This document shows, in pieces, positions 7,783 to 18,232 of a stretch of DNA of 53,092 nt. Under the pieces are notes generated by a model, which was not told where the DNA came from, did no database searches, and was given only the letters and a program-made list of their open reading frames with translations. Every line of letters starts with the position of its first letter. Position 1 is the first letter of the stretch. The stretch covers positions 7,571 through 60,662 of the forward strand of contig JAGOOC010000012.1 in the NCBI GenBank assembly GCA_017992695.1, written 5' to 3'. Made by a program: the position numbers and the translations under genes. The DNA comes from Bacteroides sp. (lineage in GTDB: Bacteria > Bacteroidota > Bacteroidia > Bacteroidales > Bacteroidaceae).

Positions 7783-8580
7783 TTATATAACTTTATCTCC
7801 TAAAACTTCTTCAATGAATTTAAATGATGACAAGATATCGGCTTCACCTACTCCCACTGCAACTGTATGTTCAAAGTGCGCAGCAACTTTACGATCTCTT
7901 GTTCTCACAGTCCATCCGTCATCTTCCATTATTACTTGTCGGTCACCCAAAGTGATCATAGGTTCGATTGCAATACATAAACCTTTCTTAAGCAGTGTAC
8001 CGCATCCTCTCTTTCCATAGTTTGGCACTTGAGGATCTTCATGCATTGTTTTACCAATGCCATGACCTACAAACTCTCGTACAACACCATAAGCATGTGA
8101 CTCACAGTAATGCTGGATAGCATATCCTATATCACCAACTCTTTTGCCTTGTACTGCATTTTGAATACCAATATATAACGCCTCTTTGGTTACCTTCAAC
8201 AAATTGCGAACTTCATCGTTCACTTCACCCACACAAAACGTATAAGCCGAGTCACCACAAAAACCATTCATATAAGTTCCACAATCTACAGAGACGATAT
8301 CACCATCTTTCAAGACAATATCTCCTGGAATACCGTGTACTATTTGTTCATTGACCGAAGTGCAAATAGAGCTAGGAAATGGTTCCCCTTGTTGATTGCC
8401 GAAACCTTTAAACGTTGGAATAGCTCCATTATCGCGAATAAACTCTTCTGCAACTTTATCCAGTTCTCTAGTGGTGACACCCGGTTTTACAAGTTTGGCA
8501 ACTTCAGCCAGCGTTCTTCCTACAAGTAAGTTACTCTGACGAAGCAACTCTATTTCATCTTCAGTTTTAAGAAATATCAT
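7783..8580 (-). CDS. map: Methionine aminopeptidase, type I
   Basis: This enzyme removes the N-terminal methionine from new proteins when the second residue is small. The 265-residue protein has the pita-bread fold with all five metal ligands: Asp99 and Asp110 ([15 protein letters not shown]), His173 (VGHGIG), Glu206 (AIEP) and Glu237 (HFEH). The substrate-binding His82 is also present. There is no N-terminal extension, so it is the short type Ia form. It is 13 nt downstream of secY and 1 nt before infA. Confidence 0.97.
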   Translation of the reverse strand: MIFLKTEDEIELLRQSNLLVGRTLAEVAKLVKPGVTTRELDKVAEEFIRDNGAIPTFKGFGNQQGEPFPSSICTSVNEQIVHGIPGDIVLKDGDIVSVDCGTYMNGFCGDSAYTFCVGEVNDEVRNLLKVTKEALYIGIQNAVQGKRVGDIGYAIQHYCESHAYGVVREFVGHGIGKTMHEDPQVPNYGKRGCGTLLKKGLCIAIEPMITLGDRQVIMEDDGWTVRTRDRKVAAHFEHTVAVGVGEADILSSFKFIEEVLGDKVI

Positions 8581-8593
8581 TTCTACTAAAGAA

Positions 8594-9943
8594 TTAATAT
8601 GCGGCTACGCCACTACCTGCAGTACGTCCTTTGATGCGACCTGACTTTAGTAAACCGTCATAATGTCTCATCAACAAATGACTCTCTATCTGCTGCAAGG
8701 TATCAAGCACAACACCTACAAGAATTAACAAAGATGTACCTCCGAAGAATTGAGCGAACTCAGCTTTCACTCCAAATAAGCCAGCAAAAGCAGGCATAAT
8801 AGCAATTAAAGCCAGAAAGAAAGAACCGGGTAAAGTAATACGAGACATGATGTCATCAATATACTCTGCAGTATGCTTTCCAGGTTTAATTCCGGGAATA
8901 AAACCATTGTTTCTCTTCATATCCTCAGCCATCTGAGTGGGGTTTATTGTGATTGCAGTATAAAAATACGTAAAAAGCACAATCATTACTGCAAAAACAA
9001 AATTATACCAAAAACTTGTATGATCGGTAAACGCATGAACAAAACTACTCACACTGTTTGTATTTGAAAAGCCAATGAAAGTAATTGGGATAAACATAAT
9101 TGCTTGCGCAAAAATAATAGGCATTACACCAGCTGCATTCACTTTAAGTGGAATGTACTGTCTTGCGCCACCATACTGCTTATTTCCGACGATTTTTTTA
9201 GCGTATTGCACAGGAATCTTCCGTGTACCTTGTACCAACAGAATCGCAGCTGCAATTACCAACAGCAAGAATACTATTTCAAATAAAAACATGATCAAAC
9301 CACCAGTTTTGTCAGTCATACGGGAAATCAACTCCTGAAATAAAGACTGAGGAAGACGAGCGATAATACCGACCAAAATGATAAATGAAATACCATTACC
9401 AATACCTTTATCAGTGATTCTTTCGCCGAGCCACAAGATAAACATACTTCCAGCAGCCAGAATAACAGTAGAAGTAACCATGAACAGAGTCCAATCTAAT
9501 GAAGCATTTAAAGAAGGTCCTGCCTGCATTTTAAGATTGAGCAAATAAGAAGGTGCTTGAACTAACAGAATAGCAATCGTTAAGTAACGAGTATACTGGT
9601 TCATCTTTCTTCTGCCGCTCTCCCCTTCCCGTTGTAGCTTCTGGAAATAAGGCACAGCTATTCCCAATAACTGGATAACGATAGATGCAGAGATATAAGG
9701 CATAATTCCTAAGGCGAAAATTGACGCATTAGAAAATGCTCCACCCGAGAACATGTTTAACAAGGCTAAAAGGCCTTCACTTGTTTGCTGGTGTAATTGC
9801 GATAACATTGCAGGGTTGATTCCCGGAAGTACCACATACGAACCAAAACGATAAATCGCCACAAACAATATGGTGATGAGGATCCGTTGTCTTAGATCCT
9901 CAATTTTCCATATATTCTTCAATGTTTCAATAGCTTTTCTCAT
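8594..9943 (-). CDS. secY: Protein translocase channel subunit SecY
   Basis: SecY is the channel of the Sec translocon in the inner membrane. It works with SecE, encoded at 34194-34382 in this window, and with SecA. At 449 residues it shows about ten hydrophobic helices. The first begins around residue 20 (ILITILFVAIYRFGSYVVLP), and the plug-region sequence NMFSGGAFSNASIFALGI follows. The cytosolic loop with GERITDKGIGNG and the loop with NPTQMAEDMKRN near residue 340 are typical. It is translationally close to rplO (4 nt). Confidence 0.98.
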   Translation of the reverse strand: MRKAIETLKNIWKIEDLRQRILITILFVAIYRFGSYVVLPGINPAMLSQLHQQTSEGLLALLNMFSGGAFSNASIFALGIMPYISASIVIQLLGIAVPYFQKLQREGESGRRKMNQYTRYLTIAILLVQAPSYLLNLKMQAGPSLNASLDWTLFMVTSTVILAAGSMFILWLGERITDKGIGNGISFIILVGIIARLPQSLFQELISRMTDKTGGLIMFLFEIVFLLLVIAAAILLVQGTRKIPVQYAKKIVGNKQYGGARQYIPLKVNAAGVMPIIFAQAIMFIPITFIGFSNTNSVSSFVHAFTDHTSFWYNFVFAVMIVLFTYFYTAITINPTQMAEDMKRNNGFIPGIKPGKHTAEYIDDIMSRITLPGSFFLALIAIMPAFAGLFGVKAEFAQFFGGTSLLILVGVVLDTLQQIESHLLMRHYDGLLKSGRIKGRTAGSGVAAY

Positions 9944-9947
9944 TGAA

Positions 9948-10397
9948 TCAGAGTTTTACTGCATTTCCACCAACAGCTTCAATAGCAGCTACTGCACTCT
10001 TAGAGAATCCATGTGCTTCTACTTCCAACTTAACTGTTAATGTTCCGTTTCCTAATACTTTTACTAACTGATTCTTTGAAGAAACAAATCCTGCAGCAAG
10101 AAAATCATTAATGCCAACTTTCTCCAAACCCTTTGCAGTTGCAAGTTGTTGGATCAAATCAATATTAATAGCTTTATATTCTACACGATTAAAATTCTTA
10201 AAACCAAATTTGGGTACACGACGTTGAAGAGGCATCTGCCCACCTTCAAAACCAACTTTCTTCGAGTATCCTGATCTTGATTTAGCTCCTTTATGACCTC
10301 TTGTAGAAGTACCACCTAATCCAGAACCAGCACCACGGCCAATTCTTTTTCTTGTCTTAGTAGATCCTTCTGCAGGTTTTAAATTACTTAAATTCAT
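9948..10397 (-). CDS. rplO: 50S ribosomal protein L15
   Basis: L15 is a late-assembly protein whose extended N-terminus threads into 23S rRNA. The 149-residue protein opens with the Gly/Arg-rich segment MNLSNLKPAEGSTKTRKRIG followed by RGAGSGLGGTSTRGHKG. The globular domain begins at about residue 70 and includes LTVKLEVEAHGFSKSA. It is preceded by rpmD with a 30-nt gap and followed by secY after 4 nt. Confidence 0.97.
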   Translation of the reverse strand: MNLSNLKPAEGSTKTRKRIGRGAGSGLGGTSTRGHKGAKSRSGYSKKVGFEGGQMPLQRRVPKFGFKNFNRVEYKAINIDLIQQLATAKGLEKVGINDFLAAGFVSSKNQLVKVLGNGTLTVKLEVEAHGFSKSAVAAIEAVGGNAVKL

Positions 10398-10427
10398 ATT
10401 GTAATTCGTTTTATATTCAACAAATAA

Positions 10428-10604
10428 TTACTTAACAATGGTAACCAAGTGTTTCACTTTATCTACCATCCCAAGAATTGAAGGATTACTTTCGTGTTCA
10501 ACCACACGGTTTAGTTTACGAAGCCCTAGTGCATCAAGAGTTCTCTTCTGATCAGCCGGAGCACCAATTCTACTTTTAATTTGCTTAATTTTTATAATTG
10601 ACAT
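10428..10604 (-). CDS. rpmD: 50S ribosomal protein L30
   Basis: A 58-residue frame opens MSIIKIKQIKSRIGAPADQK and continues with RTLDALGLRKLNR and a HESNPSILGMVDKVKHLV end. This is the full bacterial L30, a small protein of the large subunit. It lies between rpsE (9 nt) and rplO (30 nt), the standard place in the spc operon. Confidence 0.96.
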   Translation of the reverse strand: MSIIKIKQIKSRIGAPADQKRTLDALGLRKLNRVVEHESNPSILGMVDKVKHLVTIVK

Positions 10605-10613
10605 ATCTCCTCC

Positions 10614-11132
10614 TTATCCTCTAAATACTTTTTCAACACTAATCCCTCTGTTTTGAGCAACCATTCTTGCATCACGCATTTCACTTAAAGCCAAAACAGT
10701 GGCTTTAACCAAGTTGTGCGGGTTTGAAGAACCTTTCGATTTTGCCAAAACATCAGTAATTCCTACGCTCTCTAATACAGCACGCATAGCACCCCCAGCT
10801 ACAACACCGGTACCGTGAGATGCCGGTTTGATGAATACTTCAGCACCACCAAATCTTGCAGTCTGCTCGTGAGGAACTGTACCTTTCAAAATAGGCACTT
10901 TAGTTAGGTTCTTCTTAGCAGACTCAACACCTTTAGCAATAGCTGCTGTTACTTCACCTGCTTTTCCAAGTCCCCAACCAATAACTCCCTCTTCGTTACC
11001 TACAACAACGATTGCAGAGAAACTAAAAGTTCTACCACCTTTGGTAACCTTTGTAACACGATTGATAGCAACTAGTCTATCTTTCAGTTCTATATCGTTA
11101 GAAATCTTTACTCTGTTATTAACTCCTGCCAT
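10614..11132 (-). CDS. rpsE: 30S ribosomal protein S5
   Basis: S5 sits near the mRNA entry site and affects decoding accuracy. The 172-residue protein has the double-stranded-RNA-binding-like N-terminal domain ([19 protein letters not shown], then [14 protein letters not shown]). The C-terminal domain follows, with [20 protein letters not shown] and [15 protein letters not shown]. Gaps to rplR (5 nt) and rpmD (9 nt) are short. Confidence 0.98.
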   Translation of the reverse strand: MAGVNNRVKISNDIELKDRLVAINRVTKVTKGGRTFSFSAIVVVGNEEGVIGWGLGKAGEVTAAIAKGVESAKKNLTKVPILKGTVPHEQTARFGGAEVFIKPASHGTGVVAGGAMRAVLESVGITDVLAKSKGSSNPHNLVKATVLALSEMRDARMVAQNRGISVEKVFRG

Positions 11133-11137
11133 AATGA

Positions 11138-11482
11138 TTAAAAATTAAGTCCACCGTTACGAGCAGCATCAGCTACTTCTTTTACTCTCCCATGATACAA
11201 ATAGCCATTACGGTCAAACACAACAGTCGTTATACCTGCTTCCTGAGCTTTCTTAGCAATAATTTCTCCTACCTTAGTTGCTTGTTCTTTTTTAGCAAAC
11301 TTTTCAGTCAGACCAAGTGAAGAAGCAGCAGCCAATGTTTTACCTGAAAGATCATCAATAATCTGAACGTAAATCTGCTTATTGCTTCTAAATACACTCA
11401 TACGTGGACGCTCAGCAGTACCTGACATTTTATTGCGTACTCTATATTTGATCTTTATTCGTCTTTCTATTTTTGTTGTCAT
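11138..11482 (-). CDS. rplR: 50S ribosomal protein L18
   Basis: L18 binds 5S rRNA and helps dock it into the central protuberance. The 114-residue sequence has the basic start ([16 protein letters not shown]), the [20 protein letters not shown] core and the end [20 protein letters not shown], all typical. It follows rplF after 22 nt. Confidence 0.98.
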   Translation of the reverse strand: MTTKIERRIKIKYRVRNKMSGTAERPRMSVFRSNKQIYVQIIDDLSGKTLAAASSLGLTEKFAKKEQATKVGEIIAKKAQEAGITTVVFDRNGYLYHGRVKEVADAARNGGLNF

Positions 11483-11504
11483 AATGATATAAATTTTATA
11501 TAAT

Positions 11505-12059
11505 TTACTTAGCGCCGGCTGATTTACCTGACTTTCTGCGAATTACCTCGCCAACAAACTTAATACCTTTACCCTTATATGGTTCCGGCTTACGGAAAGA
11601 ACGTATTTTAGAGCAAACTTGACCTATCAATTGCTTGTCACAAGATTCCAAAAGAATAAGAGGATTCTTATTTCTTTCAGATTTTGTCTCTACTATAACT
11701 TCAGGAGGTAATTGAATGAAGATATTATGTGTATATCCTAATGATAACTCAACGATGTTTCCTTGGTTAGAAGCACGGTAGCCAACGCCTACCAATTCTA
11801 ATGATTTCTTATATCCTTCTGATACACCCACAACCATGTTGTGAATCAAAGACCGATATAAACCATGGAACGCACGTTCCTGTTTGTCATCACTTTGACG
11901 GCTCAAAACTAATTGGCCATCCTCAATCGCCACGCTAATCAATGGATTAACATACTGATTCAACTCTCCCTTTGGACCCTTTACTGTAACTACATTATCT
12001 TTGTAAGTAACAGTAACACCAGCGGGTATACTAATGGGTAATTTTCCTATTCTTGACAT
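11505..12059 (-). CDS. rplF: 50S ribosomal protein L6
   Basis: L6 lies near the sarcin-ricin loop and the factor-binding site. The 184-residue protein opens [15 protein letters not shown] and has the two tandem L6 folds of the family. The second contains the signature [14 protein letters not shown] followed by [11 protein letters not shown]. It is 16 nt downstream of rpsH and 22 nt before rplR. Confidence 0.98.
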   Translation of the reverse strand: MSRIGKLPISIPAGVTVTYKDNVVTVKGPKGELNQYVNPLISVAIEDGQLVLSRQSDDKQERAFHGLYRSLIHNMVVGVSEGYKKSLELVGVGYRASNQGNIVELSLGYTHNIFIQLPPEVIVETKSERNKNPLILLESCDKQLIGQVCSKIRSFRKPEPYKGKGIKFVGEVIRRKSGKSAGAK

Positions 12060-12075
12060 TGCTTATTTCCTCCTA

Positions 12076-12471
12076 TTAATATACATAACACAATACTTCA
12101 CCACCGATCTTCAGTTCAGCAGCTTCTTTGTTTGTCATTACACCCTTGGAAGTAGATATTATAGCAATACCCAAACCATTAATAACACGCGGCATACCTT
12201 TGTAACCAGTATACTGACGCATACCAGGCGAAGATATTCTTTGAAGTTTTTTGATTGCGTTAACTTTGTTAACCGTATCATACTTCAAGGCTACTTTAAT
12301 AGTGCCTTGAGGACCGTCTTCTACAAACTTATAGTTAAGAATGTAGCCTTTTTCAAAAAGAATCTTAGTGATGTCTTTTTTCAAATTTGAGGCAGGAATG
12401 TCTACTACTCTGTGTTTAGCGTTAATCGCATTCCTTAACCTAGTCAAATAATCTGCTATTGGATCAGTCAT
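12076..12471 (-). CDS. rpsH: 30S ribosomal protein S8
   Basis: S8 is a primary 16S rRNA binder and, in E. coli, the translational repressor of the spc operon. The 131-residue sequence starts MTDPIADYLTRLRNA and ends with the signature ISTSKGVMTNKEAAEL plus KIGGEVLCYVY. A 49-nt gap separates it from rpsN; no S8-like target was recognised there. Confidence 0.98.
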   Translation of the reverse strand: MTDPIADYLTRLRNAINAKHRVVDIPASNLKKDITKILFEKGYILNYKFVEDGPQGTIKVALKYDTVNKVNAIKKLQRISSPGMRQYTGYKGMPRVINGLGIAIISTSKGVMTNKEAAELKIGGEVLCYVY

Positions 12472-12520
12472 AAAAAAATGATTAAATTAATCAGGACTAC
12501 CCTGACAATATTTATAAAAA

Positions 12521-12790
12521 TTACCAGCTTGCTTTTTTAACACCTGGGATCAAGCCGTTAGATGCCATTTCGCGGAACTGAATTCTTGACACACCAAATT
12601 GACGGAGATATCCTTTTGGACGACCGGTCAATTTACAGCGATTGTGCAGACGTACTGGTGAAGAGTTTTTAGGCAAAGCCTGCAATCCTTCATAGTCTCC
12701 GTCTTTCTTCAGTTGAGCTCTTTTATCTGCATATTTGGCTACTAATTTAGCACGCTTAACCTCACGTGCTTTCATTGATTCCTTTGCCAT
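12521..12790 (-). CDS. rpsN: 30S ribosomal protein S14, zinc-free form
   Basis: S14 is part of the 30S head near the A site. At 89 residues this is the long form without the paired CxxC zinc motifs; only one Cys is present. The C-terminal signature [19 protein letters not shown] is intact and the end [11 protein letters not shown] is typical. It begins 1 nt after the rplE stop codon. Confidence 0.97.
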   Translation of the reverse strand: MAKESMKAREVKRAKLVAKYADKRAQLKKDGDYEGLQALPKNSSPVRLHNRCKLTGRPKGYLRQFGVSRIQFREMASNGLIPGVKKASW

Positions 12791-12791
12791 A

Positions 12792-13349
12792 TCAGTCTTT
12801 TTTAGCGTTTTTAAAAGGTAAACCGAATTCCTTCAACAAGGCATAACCTTCTTCATCTGTCTCTGCAGAAGTCACAAAGGTAATATTCATTCCGAGAATT
12901 CTTGTAATACTATCGATATTAATTTCAGGGAAAATAATTTGCTCCTGAATACCAAGAGTATAGTTACCTTGACCATCAAACTTGCTTTCGATACCTTTGA
13001 AGTCACGGATACGTGGCAAAGCAACACGAACTAACTTTTCCAAGAATTCGTACATTCTTTCGCGGCGCAATGTTACCATTACCCCAATCGGCATTTTTTT
13101 ACGCAACTTAAAGTTGGCTATATCTTTACGAGAAATTGTAGCTACGGCCTTTTGACCAGTAATTGCTGTCATTTCATTAATTGCCACTTCAATAATCTTC
13201 TTATCTGCTACAGCCATACCTAATCCTTGATTGATAACAATCTTTTTAAGTACAGGTGTTTGCATAATTGAAGAATACTGAAATTGCGACATCAATGCAG
13301 GAGCGATACGCTCTGCATATTCTTTCTTAAGGCTTGCAGTATTACTCAT
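12792..13349 (-). CDS. rplE: 50S ribosomal protein L5
   Basis: L5 binds 5S rRNA and contacts P-site tRNA. The 185-residue protein has the usual blocks: [42 protein letters not shown] and [12 protein letters not shown]. It is packed between rplX (3 nt) and rpsN (1 nt), which suggests translational coupling of three genes. Confidence 0.98.
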   Translation of the reverse strand: MSNTASLKKEYAERIAPALMSQFQYSSIMQTPVLKKIVINQGLGMAVADKKIIEVAINEMTAITGQKAVATISRKDIANFKLRKKMPIGVMVTLRRERMYEFLEKLVRVALPRIRDFKGIESKFDGQGNYTLGIQEQIIFPEINIDSITRILGMNITFVTSAETDEEGYALLKEFGLPFKNAKKD

Positions 13350-13352
13350 TGC

Positions 13353-13670
13353 TTAAATCTCCTCTCCTGATTTTTTAGAATAACGCACTAAAGTTCCTTC
13401 CGAACTTTCTTTTCTTCCAACACGCGTTGCTTTACCAGTTTTTGGATCAACCGGATTCAAGTTTGACAAGTGGATAGAAGCTTCTTGCTTCACAATTCCA
13501 CCTTGTGGGTTCTTTGCATTAGGTTTTGTGCTTTTAGATACCATATTGATACCTTCAACTATTGCACGACCCTCTTTTACAAGAACCTTTAATACGCGAC
13601 CAGTTTTACCTTTATCTTCACCAGTATTAACGTAAACTGTATCGCCTTTTTTAATATGTAATTTACTCAT
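13353..13670 (-). CDS. rplX: 50S ribosomal protein L24
   Basis: L24 is one of the first proteins to bind 23S rRNA. The 105-residue protein has the N-terminal KOW motif ([20 protein letters not shown]), the [20 protein letters not shown] segment and a basic C-terminus. It is 20 nt downstream of rplN and 3 nt before rplE. Confidence 0.98.
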   Translation of the reverse strand: MSKLHIKKGDTVYVNTGEDKGKTGRVLKVLVKEGRAIVEGINMVSKSTKPNAKNPQGGIVKQEASIHLSNLNPVDPKTGKATRVGRKESSEGTLVRYSKKSGEEI

Positions 13671-13690
13671 TACTTAAATCTATTACAAAA

Positions 13691-14056
13691 TTAAAGTACC
13701 TCAGGTGCAAGTGACACAACTTTCATGTTCGTAGCACGAAGTTCTCTTGCCACGGGACCGAAAATACGACTACCTCTAATCTCGCCTGCGCCATTCAACA
13801 GAACGCAAGCATTATCATCAAAACGTATATAAGAACCGTCGGGACGACGGATTTCTTTCTTAGTACGTACGATCAAAGCCTTTGACACTGCACCTTTTTT
13901 AATATCACTAGAAGGGATGACGTTCTTTACAGAAACGACAATAACATCCCCCACCGAAGCATAACGACGACCTGTACCACCCAATACACGGATGCACAGC
14001 GCTTCTTTTGCTCCACTGTTGTCACATACTGTAAGTCTGGATTCTGCTTGTATCAT
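13691..14056 (-). CDS. rplN: 50S ribosomal protein L14
   Basis: L14 lies at the subunit interface, where it contacts 16S rRNA and is the known docking site of the silencing factor RsfS. The 121-residue sequence opens [20 protein letters not shown] and has the [13 protein letters not shown] segment and the close [13 protein letters not shown]. It begins 2 nt after rpsQ. Confidence 0.98.
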   Translation of the reverse strand: MIQAESRLTVCDNSGAKEALCIRVLGGTGRRYASVGDVIVVSVKNVIPSSDIKKGAVSKALIVRTKKEIRRPDGSYIRFDDNACVLLNGAGEIRGSRIFGPVARELRATNMKVVSLAPEVL

Positions 14057-14058
14057 AA

Positions 14059-14328
14059 TTACTTAGCTCTTTCGATTATTTCTACTAATCTCCATCTTTT
14101 GGTTTTGCTCAAAGGACGGGTTTCCATGATGTGTACAGTATCACCGATATTGCACTCATTCTTTTCATCATGAGCATGGTATTTCTTCGTTTTACTAACG
14201 AACTTACCATATATAGGGTGTTTTTCTTTAAACTTTGCAGCAATTGTAATGGTTTTATCCATTTTATTGCTTAGCACAACCCCTGTTCTCTCTTTTCTTA
14301 AATTTCTTGCTTCCATCAAGCTGATCAT
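14059..14328 (-). CDS. rpsQ: 30S ribosomal protein S17
   Basis: S17 is an early-binding OB-fold protein of the 30S body. The family core ([50 protein letters not shown]) is complete. The first ATG gives 89 residues and overlaps the rpmC stop as ATGA, a form that favours re-initiation, so it is chosen here. A second ATG at 14316 ([12 protein letters not shown]) is a possible start and would give 85 residues. Confidence 0.96.
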   Translation of the reverse strand: MISLMEARNLRKERTGVVLSNKMDKTITIAAKFKEKHPIYGKFVSKTKKYHAHDEKNECNIGDTVHIMETRPLSKTKRWRLVEIIERAK

Positions 14329-14522
14329 TTATTGTTAAGTTCTCTTTGGCGCAATTCTGTTCTCATACGCGCAATAGTCCTGCGTAATTGTTTGATTAAC
14401 GCAGGATTTTCCAAAGGAGAAATAGCATGATTGATAACCATTTGGTTGTAACCAACCACTTCTGCCTCTACTCTTTCTACTAAGTCATTAGTAGACATCT
14501 CTTTTATTTCTGCAATTTTCAT
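14325..14522 (-). CDS. rpmC: 50S ribosomal protein L29
   Basis: L29 is a two-helix protein at the peptide-tunnel exit, near the binding sites of signal recognition particle and trigger factor. From [14 protein letters not shown] the protein is 65 residues and ends in the typical [16 protein letters not shown] helix. An ATG two codons upstream (14528) overlaps the rplP stop as TAATG and could also be used. The 3' end overlaps rpsQ by 4 nt. Confidence 0.95.
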   Translation of the reverse strand: MKIAEIKEMSTNDLVERVEAEVVGYNQMVINHAISPLENPALIKQLRRTIARMRTELRQRELNNK

Positions 14523-14527
14523 AAACA

Positions 14528-14962
14528 TTACGCATTTTGATTTTGAACATCGTAGTCACGTCTAACGATAAACTTCGTTGTAATAGGAAGTTTTTGCGCA
14601 GCTAAACGCAAAGCTTCTTTAGCGATATCATAAGACACTCCTTCTACTTCAATGATAATTCTCCCCGGCGTAACTGGAGCAACAAATCCTTCTGGATTAC
14701 CTTTACCCTTACCCATACGAACCTCTGCAGGTTTCTTTGTAATGGGTTTATCTGGGAAAATGCGGATCCATATTTGTCCTTGACGTTGCATATATCTTGT
14801 CACAGCGATACGCGCTGCTTCAATTTGTCTACCCGTAATCCACTTGTATTGCAGAGCCTTAATACCAAAAGAACCAAAAGCAAGTTGATTGCCTCTCTGG
14901 GCATTGCCCTTCATGCGGCCCTTTTGTTGTCTTCTGAATTTTGTCTTTTTCGGTTGTAACAT
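14528..14962 (-). CDS. rplP: 50S ribosomal protein L16
   Basis: L16 lies beside the A site and helps organise the peptidyl-transferase centre. The 144-residue sequence opens [19 protein letters not shown]. It has the signatures [20 protein letters not shown] and [11 protein letters not shown]. It precedes rpmC and follows rpsC after 23 nt. Confidence 0.98.
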   Translation of the reverse strand: MLQPKKTKFRRQQKGRMKGNAQRGNQLAFGSFGIKALQYKWITGRQIEAARIAVTRYMQRQGQIWIRIFPDKPITKKPAEVRMGKGKGNPEGFVAPVTPGRIIIEVEGVSYDIAKEALRLAAQKLPITTKFIVRRDYDVQNQNA

Positions 14963-14985
14963 AGTTTCCTAAAATTCAAATTCGT

Positions 14986-15726
14986 TTAGCGATTATTTTT
15001 CTTTCTTTTGAAGTTCTTTCCGCCGCTGTTGTTTCCACTGTTATTGCTGTTTCCACGACTATTGTCTTTGCTTTGAGTAAAGTTTGGAGATAAATCTCTT
15101 TTTCCAAATACTTCACCTCTACAAATCCAAACTTTAATACCGAGAAGACCAACCTTCGTCAATGCTTCTGCATTGCAATAGTCGATATCTGCTCTAAAAG
15201 TATGTAACGGAGTTCTTCCTTCCTTATACATTTCAGAACGAGCCATTTCAGCTCCATTTAAACGTCCTGAAATCTGAACTTTGATACCTTCAGCACCCAT
15301 ACGCATAGTATTTGCGATAGCCATTTTAATGGCACGGCGATAGGCAATTTTCCCTTCCACCTGGCGAGCAATATTGTTTGCAACAATAACTGCATCCAGT
15401 TCAGGTCTTTTCACTTCAAAGATATTAATTTGAATATCTTTGTCAGTGACCTTTTTCAACTCTTCCTTTAACTTATCAACTTCTTGGCCACCTTTACCGA
15501 TAATGATACCTGGACGCGCAGTGCAAACAGTAATAGTAACGAGTTTCAATGTACGTTCAATCACTATTCTTGATACACTCGCCTTCGCAAGTCTTGCATT
15601 AAGATATTTACGGATTTTGCTATCTTCCAGCAAAGAGTCACCGTAATCATTTCCACCATACCAGTTAGAATCCCATCCTCTGATAATTCCTAAACGGTTG
15701 CTTATTGGATTAACTTTTTGTCCCAT
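14986..15726 (-). CDS. rpsC: 30S ribosomal protein S3
   Basis: S3 forms part of the mRNA entry channel. The N-terminal KH domain ([11 protein letters not shown]-type loop, seen here as [17 protein letters not shown]) and the C-terminal domain ([19 protein letters not shown]) are complete. The 246-residue protein ends in about 35 residues of Asn, Gly, Ser and Lys, a disordered tail absent from the E. coli protein. It is 5 nt after rplV. Confidence 0.97.
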   Translation of the reverse strand: MGQKVNPISNRLGIIRGWDSNWYGGNDYGDSLLEDSKIRKYLNARLAKASVSRIVIERTLKLVTITVCTARPGIIIGKGGQEVDKLKEELKKVTDKDIQINIFEVKRPELDAVIVANNIARQVEGKIAYRRAIKMAIANTMRMGAEGIKVQISGRLNGAEMARSEMYKEGRTPLHTFRADIDYCNAEALTKVGLLGIKVWICRGEVFGKRDLSPNFTQSKDNSRGNSNNSGNNSGGKNFKRKKNNR

Positions 15727-15731
15727 CTACC

Positions 15732-16142
15732 TTAGTTTTGTTCTTCGTTATTACTCTTAGCATCAACGAACAGCGTCACATGATTTGAACGTTTGCGAAT
15801 TCTGTAACCTCTTCCCTGTGGAGCCGGTCTCATTCTCTTGAGTGAAGCACCACCATCAACAAAAATCTTAGTTACAAATAATTCACCGCTTTCAGCTTTC
15901 CGCTCGTTCTTCTGTTCCCAGTTAGCAATTGCAGAGCGCAATAATTTTTCCACTCTTGCGGCAGCTTCCTTTGAAGAAAACTTCAAAACGCCAAGTGCTC
16001 TGTTCACTTCCATCCCGCGAATCATGTCTGCCACAAGACGCATTTTGCGAGGAGAAGTAGGAACATTTTGCAATTTAGCAAAATACATGGTTTTAAGGGC
16101 TTCTTTTCTTTGATCAGCCGATATTTTTTTTCTTGCTCCCAT
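15732..16142 (-). CDS. rplV: 50S ribosomal protein L22
   Basis: L22 lines the peptide exit tunnel through a long hairpin. The 136-residue protein has the core [20 protein letters not shown] and the tunnel hairpin [20 protein letters not shown], without an obvious deletion of the kind linked to macrolide resistance. It is 5 nt from rpsC and 35 nt after rpsS. Confidence 0.98.
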   Translation of the reverse strand: MGARKKISADQRKEALKTMYFAKLQNVPTSPRKMRLVADMIRGMEVNRALGVLKFSSKEAAARVEKLLRSAIANWEQKNERKAESGELFVTKIFVDGGASLKRMRPAPQGRGYRIRKRSNHVTLFVDAKSNNEEQN

Positions 16143-16177
16143 TATATTTATTACTTTATTATTTCAGATAAATCCTG

Positions 16178-16447
16178 TTATCTTTTTTTGTTACCACTGT
16201 GTCCTCTGAAAGTACGAGTGGGTGAAAATTCGCCCAGCTTGTGACCTACCATGTTTTCAGTAACATAAACAGGAATAAATTTATTTCCGTTGTGAACTGC
16301 AACTGTATGCCCTACAAAATCAGGCGAAATCATTGAAGCTCTGGCCCAGGTCTTAACAACAACTTTCTTGCCAACTTCATTCATGGCAAGAACTTTCTTC
16401 TCAAGCTTTACGTTAATATGTGGACCTTTTTTTAATGAACGACTCAT
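16178..16447 (-). CDS. rpsS: 30S ribosomal protein S19
   Basis: S19 pairs with S13 at the top of the 30S head. The 89-residue sequence opens [15 protein letters not shown] and has the block [20 protein letters not shown] and the end [18 protein letters not shown]. It lies between rplB (20 nt) and rplV (35 nt). Confidence 0.98.
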   Translation of the reverse strand: MSRSLKKGPHINVKLEKKVLAMNEVGKKVVVKTWARASMISPDFVGHTVAVHNGNKFIPVYVTENMVGHKLGEFSPTRTFRGHSGNKKR

Positions 16448-16467
16448 AGTTTACTCAATTAATCAGA

Positions 16468-17292
16468 TTACTTTTTTCTTCTCTCTATAATGTACTTAGA
16501 CGAGTGCTTCTTCGGAGCTCTTGTCTTGAGTCCCTTAGCATACAATCCCTTACGAGATCTCGGATGTCCTCCAGAAGCACGTCCTTCACCACCACCCATT
16601 GGGTGATCGACAGGGTTCATAACAACACCACGAACGCGCGGACGACGACCCTTCCAACGAGAACGACCAGCTTTACCTGAACGTTCCAACGCATGGTCAG
16701 AGTTACCTACACTACCGATAGTAGCCTTACAAGTACTAAGAATCTGCCTTACTTCACCCGATGGCAATTTGACTACACAGTATTTACCTTCTCTCGAAGT
16801 TAACTGAGCAAAATTTCCTGCCGAACGAACGAAAGAAGCCCCTTGTCCTGGACGTAACTCAATATTGTGAATTACTGTACCAACAGGGATATTCTGAAGA
16901 GGAAGTGCATTACCAATCTCTGGTGCTGCATTTTCACCTGACATCAAAGTCGTACCAACTTGCAATCCATTGGGAGCAATAATATATCTTTTTTCTCCGT
17001 CTGCATAAAACAACAACGCAATACGAGCCGAGCGATTCGGATCATATTCAATTGTTTTCACTACTGCTGGAACACCGTCTTTGTTTCTCTTGAAATCAAC
17101 AATTCTAATCACCTTTCTTTGGCCGCCACCAATGTAGCGCATCGTCATCTTACCTTCGCTGTTGCGACCGCCCGATGATTTCTTACCATATACAAGAGAC
17201 TTTTCTGGTACTTGTGCAGTAATCTCCTCAAAAGTACCAATAATTTTATGTCTTTGCCCCGGTGTTGTGGGCTTAAATTTACGTACTGCCAT
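16468..17292 (-). CDS. rplB: 50S ribosomal protein L2
   Basis: L2 is a primary 23S rRNA binder needed for subunit joining and peptidyl transfer. The 274-residue protein has the OB and SH3-like domains. The conserved C-terminal loop [20 protein letters not shown] includes the histidine linked to activity. The basic end [17 protein letters not shown] is typical. It is 5 nt after rplW. Confidence 0.98.
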   Translation of the reverse strand: MAVRKFKPTTPGQRHKIIGTFEEITAQVPEKSLVYGKKSSGGRNSEGKMTMRYIGGGQRKVIRIVDFKRNKDGVPAVVKTIEYDPNRSARIALLFYADGEKRYIIAPNGLQVGTTLMSGENAAPEIGNALPLQNIPVGTVIHNIELRPGQGASFVRSAGNFAQLTSREGKYCVVKLPSGEVRQILSTCKATIGSVGNSDHALERSGKAGRSRWKGRRPRVRGVVMNPVDHPMGGGEGRASGGHPRSRKGLYAKGLKTRAPKKHSSKYIIERRKK

Positions 17293-17297
17293 TTTTT

Positions 17298-17588
17298 TTA
17301 AATATTGCTATAAAAATCAATAGTATCTCCTTCTTTCAACGTAACCACTGCTTTCTTAAAAGCGTTGGTTCTGCCATTGATGATACCTGCTTTCGTATAA
17401 CGGCTTTTGTTCTTGCCAGAATACTTCATTGTATTAACATCAACTACTGTAACATTGTAAAGGGTTTCAACTTCACTCTTAATTTCCAATTTATTAGCTT
17501 CAGGACGTACGATAAAGCCAAAGCGATTCAGCTTATCTGTTATCGCAGTCATCTTCTCTGTCACCAACGGTTTAATAATAATTCCCAT
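17298..17588 (-). CDS. rplW: 50S ribosomal protein L23
   Basis: L23 surrounds the tunnel exit and is the docking site of trigger factor and signal recognition particle. The 96-residue protein opens with [20 protein letters not shown] and has the family segment [18 protein letters not shown]. It follows rplD after 17 nt and precedes rplB by 5 nt. Confidence 0.97.
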   Translation of the reverse strand: MGIIIKPLVTEKMTAITDKLNRFGFIVRPEANKLEIKSEVETLYNVTVVDVNTMKYSGKNKSRYTKAGIINGRTNAFKKAVVTLKEGDTIDFYSNI

Positions 17589-17605
17589 TACTTAAGCCTC
17601 CTTCA

Positions 17606-18232
17606 TTAAATTAAGATATTGTCGATAGTCGAAAGGGCGCTCTCAGTAAATACAAGAACTCCAGCATTCAATACTCTGTAAGTATTTAATCCTGAGAGAG
17701 TCTGTACACTAGCACGCTCAATGTTACGAGCCGACAAATATACGTTTTTATTTGCTTCTGGTAAAATCATAAGCAGCTTTTTATCAGAAACTTTAAGATT
17801 TTTTGTCATAGCAACAAATTCTTTCGTGCTTGGAGTCTCAAAATTGAAATCTTCCAATACTATAATTGCATTGCTTTGAGCTTTATAAGACAAAGCTGAT
17901 CTACGAGCCAATGTCTTTACTTTTTTATTCAACTTAAAGAAGTAATCTCTTGGTTTGGGGCCGAATACACGCGCACCACCAACAAGCAGGGGCGATTTCA
18001 GGTCACCTCTACGGGCACCACCACCACCTTTTTGACGACCAATCTTACGAGTTGACCCGCTAATTTCACTTCTCTCTTTTGTTTTATGTGTACCCTGACG
18101 CTGGTTAGCCATGAACTGCTTTACATCCAAGTAAATTGCGTGGTCGTTGGGTTCAATTCCGAAGATAGATTCGTTTAACGTAATCTTTCTCCCAGTGTCC
18201 TCACCTTTAATGTTATATACGTTAACTTCCAT
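17606..18232 (-). CDS. rplD: 50S ribosomal protein L4
   Basis: L4 reaches the tunnel through a long loop and, in E. coli, represses the S10 operon. The 208-residue protein has the tunnel loop region [20 protein letters not shown] and [15 protein letters not shown]. Its ATG overlaps the rplC stop by one base (TAATG), so translation is probably coupled. Confidence 0.98.
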   Translation of the reverse strand: MEVNVYNIKGEDTGRKITLNESIFGIEPNDHAIYLDVKQFMANQRQGTHKTKERSEISGSTRKIGRQKGGGGARRGDLKSPLLVGGARVFGPKPRDYFFKLNKKVKTLARRSALSYKAQSNAIIVLEDFNFETPSTKEFVAMTKNLKVSDKKLLMILPEANKNVYLSARNIERASVQTLSGLNTYRVLNAGVLVFTESALSTIDNILI